Origin: Macrostomum hystrix
Taxonomy: Eukaryota > Platyhelminthes > Macrostomidae
NCBI GenBank assembly: GCA_950097015.1
Contig: CATNEN010000038.1
Coordinates: 2,791,501-2,855,500, forward strand
Direction: 5' to 3'
Length of the DNA stretch: 64,000 nucleotides
The notes below the pieces were generated by a model. It was given only the letters and a program-made list of their open reading frames with translations. It did no database searches and was not told the origin of the DNA. Of the stretch, positions 1 to 10,500 are shown piece after piece (positions within the stretch are counted from its first letter, which is position 1; the number at the start of each line of letters is the position of its first letter). Position numbers and translations under genes: made by a program.

Positions 1-239
1 TCACATCTTCCAAATCCTCCCTATCTTCCCAATCCTCCCTATCTCCCCAAACCCCCCTTTTTTCTCAATCTTTCCATCTTCCACATCTTCCTAATCTTAC
101 CGTCTTGCCAATCTTTAAAATCTTCCACATCCTCCCTATCTCCTTTGTTGGATTGTGTGCACAATCTATTTATCCTATTAACCTGAATTCGCCCCCAAAC
201 AAGAGCTGATCCATCTGCATCCCTCCTCTCCGCTGCCAG
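1..239 (+). repeat. Pyrimidine-rich intron end of the PTK7-like gene
   Basis: Non-coding sequence made of degenerate CAATCTTCC / ATCCTCCCTATCT motifs. It ends in a polypyrimidine tract and the acceptor CTGCCAG at 233-239, directly before the first visible exon. It is read as the 3' part of an intron holding a decayed short-period array. The reverse-strand reading frames over it are by-products. Confidence 0.6.
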
Positions 240-884
240 GGCAACCTGTACAACCGGCTGGTTGACATGCGCAACCGAGGCCAGCAGCTGCCGCAGGCCA
301 CGCAGCTCCGAATGTGCCGCCAGGCCGCCCTGGCACTGCAGCACCTGCACAGCCTCGGCTTCGTCCACTGCGATGTCGGCTGTCGAAATCTGCTAGTCAG
401 CTCGGACGACAACGTCAAGCTGACCAACTTGGGACCCTGTCTAGACAGGTTTTGCGGCCAGTACGGCCAGTCACCGTCTGGGCACCTTCTGCCTCTGCGC
501 TGGATGCCGCCGGAGTCGCTGGTGCGGGACCAGTTCGGCATCAAGACCGACATCTGGTCACTCGGCGTCACCGTCGGAGAGATCTTCACCGCAGCCAGGC
601 TGCCGATGCCGCGACTGGCCAGCGATGCCGATGTTCTAGCCGCAGCCTCGGTCGCTGACGCCGCCCAGCTGACTGCGCCGAATCCTGAAGCTGCCGCCGT
701 GGCAGCCGCCGCCTGTGGCTTCTGGCCGGTGCCGGCAGTCGAGGCGCTGCAGGCGGTGGCCGTCCGGTCGCTGATCGAGCGCTGCTGCTGCCCGGCTCCG
801 GACAGGCGGCCAACGGCGGCTCAGCTGGCCGAGCAGCTGGCCGAAATCGTGAGAATGCCGCCGCCCATCTCCGCCGACTGCTGA
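240..884 (+). CDS. PTK7: PTK7/off-track-like receptor pseudokinase, last exon (partial)
   Basis: This is the C-terminal lobe of a tyrosine-kinase domain, opening at G-N-L-Y after the acceptor at 238-239 and running 214 residues to TGA at 882-884. The catalytic loop reads FVHCDVGCRN where active kinases have HRDLAARN. The DFG position reads NLG. The substrate-side motif LPLRWMPPESL and the segment FGIKTDIWSLGV are intact. PTK7 (CCK-4, Drosophila off-track) is a planar-polarity and Wnt co-receptor with the same double loss (HKDLAARN, ALG), and the flanking pattern VPLRWMSPEA matches it well, so it is preferred over RYK or ROR. An Ala/Val-rich insert (about residues 135-180) lies between the APE-side helix and the last kinase helices. 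Catalysis is predicted lost, with a scaffolding role. Extracellular and membrane parts lie outside the window. Alternative: another pseudokinase receptor. Confidence 0.75.
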   Translation, partial: GNLYNRLVDMRNRGQQLPQATQLRMCRQAALALQHLHSLGFVHCDVGCRNLLVSSDDNVKLTNLGPCLDRFCGQYGQSPSGHLLPLRWMPPESLVRDQFGIKTDIWSLGVTVGEIFTAARLPMPRLASDADVLAAASVADAAQLTAPNPEAAAVAAAACGFWPVPAVEALQAVAVRSLIERCCCPAPDRRPTAAQLAEQLAEIVRMPPPISADC

Positions 885-1576
885 GCTGATCGGACATTGC
901 ACCGGTCTTTGTCTACTAGTCTTCGTCTGTCATGCATTGCTTCGGGTTCGCTGCACTAGCCAGGTCTTTGTGGCACCAAGTTCACTGTTCAACAACTACC
1001 AAGAGGAAGCCGTTGGCCATGGACATCGTCACACAGTTGATAAGTAAGAGAAGGATTAAGGCTCCACCACGCACCAGATTCGTTATTTTGCTACATCCTC
1101 ATTAAGAATCTAATTATCCTACTGTGCACACGCACTATCAAGAGCTTTTGTGTGCGCCCAGCTGGCTTCATCGAGCTTCTTCGAGCACACTTTGCGACCA
1201 TATTTTTGTAGTTGTTTAATGTGCTTCTAATTTTTATAGTTAATTTTATATATTGTCAACGAGCTTAAACTATTTTATACACACACCGCTAATATCCTCG
1301 CACTGTCAGCAAGCACAATAGCGCAGTTTGCTAACCACAGTTCAACTTCTGTCCTGCTATTTGCTTCAGCAAGCATGCTATGTTAGCCTGCGCTGCCTTA
1401 GCATTATTCACGTTATATATACTGTGTATGACTGACAACTGGGAACTGATACCTTGCTGTAGCCCGATGACCGAGCAGCCAGCCTAGTCCGCTTGTTTGT
1501 CGGTGCTTTGACCCTGAAGCCCTTGGGGCGCTAGCCAATGATGATTCTTTAAACTGTCTTCTAAGGCTGAAACCAG
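885..1576. other. 3' flank of the PTK7-like gene
   Basis: Probable 3' untranslated and flanking sequence with mixed composition. I see no coding exon and no convincing AATAAA signal here. Confidence 0.4.
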
Positions 1577-1965
1577 ACCAGCCACTCCGCTCAAAACCCC
1601 GATGTACACAATGTACACAGACCGACCCCTCTACTCAAACCCGATGTACACACGCCACAAGACTGACACCTCCACTCAAACCCGATGTACACACGCCCCA
1701 GACCAACCCCTTCACTCAAACCCCTATGTACACACGCCTCAGACCAACCCCTCCACTCAAACCCCTATGTACATACGCCCCAGACCAACCCCTCCACTCA
1801 AACCCCTATGTACATACGCCCCAGACCAACCCCTCCACTCAAACCCCTATGTACATACGCCCCAGACCAACCCCTCCACTCAAACCCCGATGTACACAAT
1901 GTACAATGTGCACAGACAAACCCTCTACTGAAACCCAATGCACACACGCTCCAGACCACCCACTG
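1577..1965 (+). repeat. 41-bp minisatellite
   Basis: About nine copies of a monomer containing CCCCTCCACTCAAACCCCTA followed by TGTACATACGCC. The central copies repeat exactly every 41 bp and the edges are decayed. It lies downstream of the PTK7-like gene. The overlapping proline/threonine-rich frames on both strands are produced by the repeat. Confidence 0.95.
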
Positions 1966-2760
1966 CCGCTTACAACCCCAATGTACACCTTCAAGTTTCA
2001 CTGCATTCGCTAGGTTTTCAGTTCTGTGTCTGATTTTTTGTCGAAGGTGCTAATTAAAAAATTATGGAGCAGGAAGTTGTAAGAATCCGAGCTTATTATT
2101 CTGTCAGCTTCTGCTGTTAGTGCGCTACCCCAGGCCCTTGTATAGTTCTAGCTGCTGATCGCATGATCCGCCTGTCATTGCTCTCCTGTATAAGCCAAGC
2201 TCATATTTGTTCATAGCAAATTGTTTAGCCGCCAATCGTCTCTGAATGCTTTCAAATCGATCTGAAAATTTGCCATTTTTAGGGGCTTTAATGAACCCCT
2301 GCTTTCACTCGGATAAATGTCTTGTTTATTTCTACTATTTCTACTATTATTATCATTTAGTGCTCATGTTCGCCTGTTTGAGCTCCAATTATAAATTAGT
2401 ATTGTGCCGCCAGTCTGCCCTAAGCTTTGCTGTCGTTATTTGCCACCTACGACGCTGCTGGTACGTGTCAAAGGTGGGAATTTTAGTGAATTCGTGCACT
2501 AGACTTACGAGCTTCTGCTTTTCAATACCATTAGCAAAATTCTCTTTTGTGCACAATATGCAGGACTTCGGTTTACAAATAAATATGGAAAATGTGGAGC
2601 TAAACCCAAATGCAAATGCTTTCTGTTTGCGGATAGATAATAAAAAAAATAGTTTAAATAAATACCTTAATGAGAAAACTGCACCTGTTGTGGGATACGC
2701 TCGTACATGTTTACTTCATATACATAAATAATTATGAGTTATTACACCTGGCTCCAACTA
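1966..2760. other. AT-rich flank, no gene seen
   Basis: The AT content rises towards 2700. AATAAA occurs at 2578-2583 and again near 2640-2660 and could serve as distant poly(A) signals for the PTK7-like gene. A 161-codon open frame (2246-2731) has no domain and no exon-like codon bias. Confidence 0.4.
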
Positions 2761-2925
2761 GGCCAGCCAAATGCTGCAGTACAACTGGGTGAACTGAAGC
2801 GTGCAGAGTTAAGTGTATTGACAAAGGACACAATTTGTTACAGAGGGAGTCAGGAGACGAACTCCTGACCTTCAAAGTTGTGAGTCCGACGCTCATCCAA
2901 TTGGGCTAGCTACTACTACAACGCC
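2761..2925 (-). mobile_element. tRNA-derived SINE, family B
   Basis: Read on the minus strand, 2846-2912 is a tRNA-like head: A-box-like TAGCCCAATTGGATGAGCG and B-box-like AGGAGTTCGTCTCCTG. The body carries TGTCCTTTGTCAATACACTT followed by CAGTTCACCCAG, a body type seen in many metazoan tRNA-SINEs. The copy at 23097 has a similar head and the same CAGTTCACCCA word. No intact acceptor stem is seen, so it is not a functional tRNA. Confidence 0.7.
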
Positions 2926-3292
2926 GCTTTTCAGGTAAATGGTAAGCAGGTAAAATGAATTATAAATCTATGGATGAATTTCTTGTCCTTATATTGGATA
3001 GGCCAGATATTTTTGGCCGGCTATTTTCTTGTCATCTAGATCACCTAAAATCGTATGAATTATTAGAATCTTTACAGGAGTTAAAAGGATGTTTTCAAAG
3101 CAATCAAGGGGCTGCAGAGCCCTTAGTCTGGAATTCCTTAGATCAAGGAATCTGATCACAATTTTAATTTGAATGATTTGGAAAACTGTACCAAAAAGTA
3201 TTCTCCTATGATCCTGCGTTCGATCGGTGTACTAGTACTTTCGAATACTTTCGAACATGACGATTACAAGTACATATTCACATTTTTACATC

Positions 3293-3426
3293 AGGGACTA
3301 TTAAATACTAAGTATTCTTAGTAATAACTAGGTACTATTTAGTGCTAGTATTTAGTACTAAGTATTTACTATTTACTAATACTAACTACTAAATACTAAC
3401 TAAATCCTAAGTATTTGGTAGTCCTT
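3293..3426. mobile_element. Small foldback element
   Basis: It begins AGGGACTATTAAATAC and ends GTATTTGGTAGTCCTT, which are near-perfect inverted complements. The interior is built of CTAAGTATTTAGTA motifs. The same termini occur at 35210-35255, so this is a dispersed non-autonomous family. No transposase is present. Confidence 0.6.
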
Positions 3427-3477
3427 AGCTTGTTTTACATCTGCAGTCATAATCTCGAATATCAGGAAGCTTTTATA

Positions 3478-3640
3478 GTTTTCCAGTGGTTAGAGCTTTG
3501 GACTTCTGAGACAGGTCGGATGTTTGAATCTGAGCTCAAGGGAGAGAAACAAAGGGATCGGCAGTGCAGTGTGCGGTGCTGCAAGGGTTTAATGTCTTAA
3601 CTGTCAGGCACCTGGCGCAAGGCTCTGCCGCCATATTGGA
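3478..3640 (+). mobile_element. tRNA-derived SINE-like repeat, family C
   Basis: The head resembles a tRNA: A-box-like CCAGTGGTTAGAGC and B-box-like TGTTTGAATCTGAGC, 33 bases apart. A body without similarity to the other two families follows. Only one copy is seen here, so family status is inferred from the head alone. Confidence 0.5.
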
Positions 3641-3666
3641 AACATATCTAGACATACGAAACACAG

Positions 3667-3715
3667 GGACCACTGTAGTATAACTACTATTACCGCTTTT
3701 ACCACAGCGGTCCAT
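3667..3715. mobile_element. Degenerate foldback remnant with hAT-like terminus
   Basis: GGGACCACTGTAGTATAAC on the left matches the terminus of the large foldback element at 18801. ACCACAGCGGTCC on the right is an imperfect complement of the left end. Too short and diverged to define boundaries. Confidence 0.4.
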
Positions 3716-4530
3716 GACGAAACACTGCACACAATGCGCATCTATATTCCCATGTGTCCGTCTCAAACATAACCGCGTTTCAAACTGCTTTAGCTACTAA
3801 AGAGGCTGGGGTAAGAATCTGAATTGGCTTTAAATACTATGTACGCGTGCGTACGCCTGTGTACGCGTTTTAGTGCAAATTTTAGTTTTTTATCCGCTGG
3901 TGTTCATTTTATATCTTAGGACTAGTTTATATCCATGTATTACTTAAAATAATTATGCTGACACTTACATCATCAATAAAGCTACAAGCTATATTGCATA
4001 ATATTTATTGAACAAAAATACTGCTTAATTTACTTTAAATTACTTTACAGGAACCTTCTTAAGCTCTAACTACAATTTAAAGAGAGTTTGCTTTACTAGC
4101 TTTGTTAAAATACGTAGTTATATTTGTTAAAATATACATTTTCCATGAAGCATGATGCATTTCTACTATTTTTTATCACCAAGCGCTATACTTAGTGCCG
4201 CATACAATTCGAATTAATTGGTTGTAACACCATTTTAAGGTATTTTTTCAAGATTTAGACAAACAAAAGCTTGCATAAACGCCAAAACATGCTAATCAGC
4301 TACGTCCGCAACTAGTACTTATGCAGTTGCATAGGTTCTTTCGCCTAGCATTTTAAAGGCTACAAAACGGCACTACCCTGTTTGTTGTCGGTGATTCAAT
4401 TACTAAAATTTTTCGACTTATTTTTCCAAACAAACTGGTCAGAGTTACATATTTCCAATACAAGGTGGCTTAGATAGAGAATAACCAATTGCTGAAATTA
4501 GTTAAAACAATTTTATTTTTAATTTTATTT
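3716..4530. other. AT-rich intergenic or 5' region before the RhoGAP gene
   Basis: No exon-like GC-rich stretch and no repeat family was recognised. It may contain the promoter of the RhoGAP gene. Confidence 0.4.
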
Positions 4531-4534
4531 ACAG
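4521..4534 (+). promoter_or_regulatory. Splice-acceptor-like site just before the RhoGAP start codon
   Basis: TTTTATTTACAG, a pyrimidine-rich acceptor-like sequence, ends 8 bases before the ATG at 4543. It could be the acceptor of a 5'-UTR intron or a spliced-leader trans-splice site, the latter being common in flatworms. Which of these applies is inference. Confidence 0.35.
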
Positions 4535-4542
4535 TTAATAAA

Positions 4543-7500
4543 ATGTCAAAGCAGGCATTTTCCTTTCTAAACAAGTAAGATTTTTTTTCTTTTTTTCTAC
4601 TTTTTAAGACTTCATTTTCATATTAGAATGTTGGCTTTTAAAGTGAAATACTAATTGAGTCTTGCTAAATGTATTGGTTGAATAAGCTATATTTGAATAA
4701 CAGTATAGACTTATGTGGCAATATTGTACTTTGCTTTGCATAAATATTTTTTAGTTTGAATTGTTGCCTTTGCATCACACAGAGTCTGAATTTGATCAAA
4801 CTAGTCATGCCACATCATCTGTCATCATAATTAAAGCTTAATAATTATTTTATTTTGTGGCAAGTATAATGTACAGTTAGCTAGCTGTTGGATTCATTGC
4901 ATCAAATAGGATCAACTATTCCACATTGCTAATACTTGTGCATAAGCTAGGTCTTGATCTACTTACAGTATTAACTTAAAGATTTTGAAGCATAATAGAT
5001 TTTAATTAAAAAATACTTTTTATATTTTACTATTAGGCCTATGTTTACTATTTAGCTTTCTACTTTCTGAATTGTAGTGCCTAAGCTTACCCAATTCAGC
5101 CCTAAAAAGGTTATTTTTATCCAAAAGCTATTCTTATGGACTAACTTGTATAATATAAGAATGGGACTCTTATTGAAGTGCATTCTTGTGACTGTTGGAA
5201 GCTGGGCACTCTTATTTAAAAGCACTTCCATATCTACTTAGTAACTCTAGGTGTACTCTTATCAAAGTGTAGGTAGCCGAGAACAGCCTAGAATCCCTAA
5301 CTGGCTATAGGTATACTCTTATCCAAGAGCTGCCTATGGATCTCACTCCCGATGTAACTCTTATCTAAAGAGCCTAAAGAGACTAGAGATCCGTGCACTT
5401 AAACAACTCTTGTCCAAGAGATTCTCCATTGTGTTCTGCTTAAGCTTTTCCGAAATCAAGTTTTATACTTTTGCACAAGTTCTGGCTAAAGCTCTGTGGG
5501 TGTCTTATATTTATAGGAGTTTTAGACCCCCACACTTGCCATAGGCTGAGGTGCTATGGGGCTTTCTGATTGGCTGGAAAGCAGGCGGAATTTCCATGGG
5601 GGTTAGAATTGACACTCTAAGATTCCAAATAATTACTAGGCTAGACTATTAGGATAGAGAGTATGCTAGACAAGACAGCATGGCAGGGATAGCTAACTAG
5701 TCAAGAGTGGGAGCTGAATGGTAAGCCTAGTAACTAGCGACTCAGTTCCTAATTAATGTGTAAAAAATCTAATTTTTTTCAAACTTTTGTTTTTCTAGTA
5801 ATGTTTCCTAATTTAATCACCAAGAGCTAAATTATTTAAGACCAGACTTGCCTACCAAGTTTCTTCCTTTGGAACTAAAAATAGCGTGGGTCTATTTTTG
5901 GTAGTATATAAATAACTGATGCAGTATATATTACCAATACTAATTGCCAACCAGCTAGTAAACAAATTAGAGTTTTTTAAACTCCAGTCAGTATTTAAAT
6001 ACTAAAAGCAGAAAAGTATGAAACATTACAAACCAATTGATTGCTTAACTTTATTTGTGATCTGGTGTCACAGTAAATGGCTCTGTATTTATGCTTTGAA
6101 TTTAGACTTCCTGGCCTACAGTCGGAGCCAGCTGCAGCCACAGCTGATGACCAGCTGACGCCGCTCTGCCAGAGGGCCGAGTCCACCGTGGAGCCGCTGC
6201 AATCCGGCTTGGAAAAAATCTCCAAGCGTCTGGAAAAATGCTCAACTAAGAAAAAGAAAGATGAAGAACTGATTGACACTTTGAAATCGGTTGGCGAGTC
6301 TGTGGCGGATGGCGCACCCCAGCTGGCCAGGATGCTAGACGCGATGTACAGCATTGAAAAGGCCCAGCTTGACAGTCGGGAACGCATGTATAGTCAGCTA
6401 AATAATATCTGCAAGGACAAGTTCAAAGTGCACATGGAAGCACTCAAGATGGTTTCTAAGCAGAGGAAGGAAATTAATAAGCTTAGTGAAGAGCTGGTCA
6501 GGCTTAGGTAGGTTTTCCTCACGATATTTGAGTGATTTTCACTTTTGAATTTACAAAAATTTGCTAGATACGCTTAGGGATTGTTACTTGCAGTTTGGTG
6601 TTAACTTGACTTGACGTTTGACTTGTGCGTGCAGCAACTCGGGGTGACAACAATTACTCTGGTCTACTCGTAGAAAAGCAAACTAATCAGCTAAACGGGC
6701 ACATAACAAAATGATTGTCTGTGACAGAGAGGCTAAAAATAGACCCTGACGTAAGACAAAAGGCACGTTACAGAGGGGTTGTCTAATGCATAGGATCCTG
6801 TTGCTAAAAATAGACCATGGCGTAAGACAAAAAGGCGCGTAACAGAGGGGTTGTATAAGGTATTGGAGCCTGTTGCTAAAAATAGACCATGACGTAAGAC
6901 AAAAAGGCGCGTGACAGAGGGGTTGTATAAGGTATTGGAGCCTGTTGCTAAAAATAGACCATGACGTAAGACAAAAAGGCGCGTAACAGAGGGGTTGTAT
7001 AAGGTATTGGAGCCTGTTGCTAAAAATAGACTCTGATGTCAGACAAACATGTCTGGTACGTGATGACGAAGTTTTCAAAGAGGATTCCGTTGCATAAAAA
7101 CTACGTTAGACAAGCGTAATGTATCCTGGGGCTAAAAATCCGAATCTCCGAGCATGTTCAGTTCAAAAGTTCAAGCATGAGAAATTTTAAAAAATTCTTT
7201 TACAAAACAGAAGGCGTCTAGCTCAGCAGCAACAACAGCAGCAGCAGCAGCAACAGCCGCAGCCGCAGGTCATCGCCGATCTGCAAACAGAATTGTCTAC
7301 AAAATCAAGTGAGCTGCGCCGCCAGCGCATCGCCTACGATGCCAGCCTGCAGCATGTAACTAGCATACACAGCCAATGCTGCGCAGACCTCAGCGACATG
7401 ATCACCGCCCGCCTGAACTACCACAGAGAGTGCGCCGCTAACATGGCTGACACTGAGTGCCTGCTCAAGGACGACCTGGCCAGAATTGGGCGCACTAGCG

Positions 7501-10500
7501 GCCCGTGCTACTCCGTTGATCTGGACCAGCACCTGCTCACCACTGAGAGACAGATCGCCTATGTGCTGCAGCTCTGCATCGGGGCGCTTAACAAACCCAG
7601 CGTTCTGACTGAGGAGGTGAGAGATCTGGAGACCGGAATTATCTTTTATTTGTTAAAACATGGTGCGAGATTTCAAAGAACTCAACAGAATCTAAAATCC
7701 CGGATCCCAGATCCCATGTTATGAATAATTCAGACCCACATGAACCTTTCCGGATCCCTTTCGATCTATACAGATCCCCATGAACCCATTTACACCCCCA
7801 TTAACCCAAACAGATCCCCCTTACACGCATTCATATCCCACGAACTCATTCCGATCCCATAAACCTTCTACATTTCCCCAAAAAACTCTTCCCAATCCAC
7901 ATAGACCTTTCAATACCCCATAAACTCATCCAGATCTCCATAGACCTTCCATTTCCCCATAAAAGTTATCCAGATCCCCATAGACCTTCCATTTCCCCAG
8001 AAAACTCACCCAGATATACCTTTTCAGATCCCATTAAACTTATCCCAATCCCATTGACTTTTAATGTTCCATAAAACCCATCCAGATCCCCATAGACCTT
8101 CCATTTTCCATAAAACTTATCCCAATCCCCATAGACCTTCCATTTCCCCATAAAACACATCCAGATCCCCATAGACCTTCCATCTCCCCAGAAAACTCAC
8201 CCAGATCCCCTTATACCTTTCCAGATCCCATTAAACTTAACCCAATCCCATTGACTTTAAATTTTTCCATAAAGTTCATCCCAATCCCTATTGAGCCAAT
8301 TCAATCCCAACAAGGTGATTTGAGTGCCCTGACGTCGCCCGCACCCCACACTAACCATTTCTCCAGGGTTTATTCCGGACAAGCGGCCCAGCCAGCGCCG
8401 TGCAGAGGCTGGAGTCCGACCTGAACCTCATGCAGGCCGACGCCTCCATAGGCCAGTTCGAGGCGTCAACCGTTTGCGGCGCCCTTAAGAAGTATCTGAA
8501 ATCCCTGCCCACTCCTTTGGTTGGCAGCAATCAGCTGATTGACAGCTGGCGCGAGGCATGCGAAATGCCTGACGAAGAGAAGCGGCTGGAGGCCTTTCAC
8601 AGCTGCTGCCGGGAGCTGGAGAGCAGCCGGCCCACATATCACAGGAACCTGTGCTACCTGGTGAAGTTTCTGGCGCGTGTCACCCAGCAGCAGGAGAAGA
8701 ACCGCATGACACCTAAGAATCTGGGCATCTGCATTGGGCCGAACATCTTCTACAGCTGCGGAGAGGTGAGGATATTTAGGCTATCCTAGATGTATATTGG
8801 GGAAATCAGTTCTGGTCTACAAACTAAATCCCAGTCCTAAAATATTGATATACGAGTTTCCAAGTAAAGAATCCCAGTCCCGACATCTAATAATCTCATT
8901 TACGAGATCCTTCAATCCTGATCCCTGAAATATTACTATCCCAGGCAAATTATTTCTCTCCGCAAACACTGTGTTGATCAAGCATCGTACTAAATACATT
9001 TTATCGCATATCTGCAGGCCTCAGGGCTGGATGAAATGAAAGCCGCTAACATTGGCTCGCAGCTCGTTGAGAACCTTCTGAAATGGCACGAGAAGCTCTT
9101 TGGTACTCATGGTGAGATGCGACTGCCCGACTGCTGATATCTGCGTTACTTTTGTACATCTCCTAAGTAACAGTCGATTCCAGCTCACCAGTCTTTGTAG
9201 CGGTCAATTCCATCTCACCAGTCTTTGTAGCGGGTGGTTTTATCTCACCAGTCTTTGTAGCAATCAACCCCACTCCGAATTACTATTCAACCAGATCCAG
9301 ATTTCGGCCTGTCAGTATCGGCGGATCATCTAGATGGGACCTTCGAATGCCAGGTACCATCAAAGGCGCCGCCGTCACCTCTTCAGCCGCCGCCGCCGCC
9401 GGCGTTGCCACCGCCACGTCGACCTTCGGCTAGCGATACAAGCCCGACTCAGACGAAGCATCGGCAAGAACAGCCTCCGGCTCCTAGCAGACCGCCGCCG
9501 CCTCGAACGCCAGTTGGCTTAGATTCCACCGACAGACCTACATCCCCAACGACTCGAATGTGAGTTCCGCTTCTGAGAGCCCCCATAATCTTCAGGTTAA
9601 TCTCCACCACTCACCTCCCAATCTTCAGGTAAATCTCCAGCACTCACCTCCCAATCTTCAGGTTAATCTCCACCACTCACCTCCCAATCTTCATGTTAAT
9701 CTCCACCACTCACTCACCTCCCAATCTTCAAGTAAATCTCCAGCACTCACCTACCAATCTTCAGGTAAATCTCCACCACTCACCTCCCAATCTTCAGGTA
9801 AATCTCCAGCACTCACCTCCCAATCTTCAGGTTTATCTCCACCACTCACCTCCCAATCTTCAGGTTAATCTCCACCACTCACCTCCCAATCTTCAGGTAA
9901 ATCTCCACCACTCACTCACCTCCCAATCTTTAGGTTAATCTCCACCACTCACCTCCCAATCTTCAGGTTAATCTCCACCACTCACTCACCTCCCAATCTT
10001 CAAGTAAATCTCCAGCACTCACCTACCAATCTTCAGGTAAATCTCCACCACTCACCTCCCAATCTTCAGGTAAATCTCCAGCACTCACCTCCCAATCTTC
10101 AGGTTTATCTCCACCACTCACCTCCCAATCTTCAGGTTAATCTCCACCACTCACCTCCCAATCTTCAGGTAAATCTCCACCACTCACTCACCTCCCAATC
10201 TTCAGGTTAATCTCCACCACTCACCTCCCAATCTTCAGGTTAATCTCCACCACTCACTCACCTCCCAATCTTCAGGTTAATCTCCACCACTCACCTCCCA
10301 ATCTTCAGGTAAATCTCCACCACTCACTCACCTCCCAATCTTCAGGTTAATCTCCACCACTCACCTCCCAATCTTCAGGTTAATCTCCACCACTCACTCA
10401 CCTCCCAATCTTCAAGTAAATCTCCAGCACTCACCTCCCAATCTTCAGGTTAATCTCCACCACTCACCTCCCAATCTTCAGGTAAATCTCCACCACTCAC

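Noticed and set aside
2246-2731. 161-codon frame downstream of the PTK7-like gene
   Set aside because: AT-rich, no domain, codon use unlike the exons in this window.
2846-2912. tRNA-like sequence on the minus strand
   Set aside because: Same reasons as above; SINE head.
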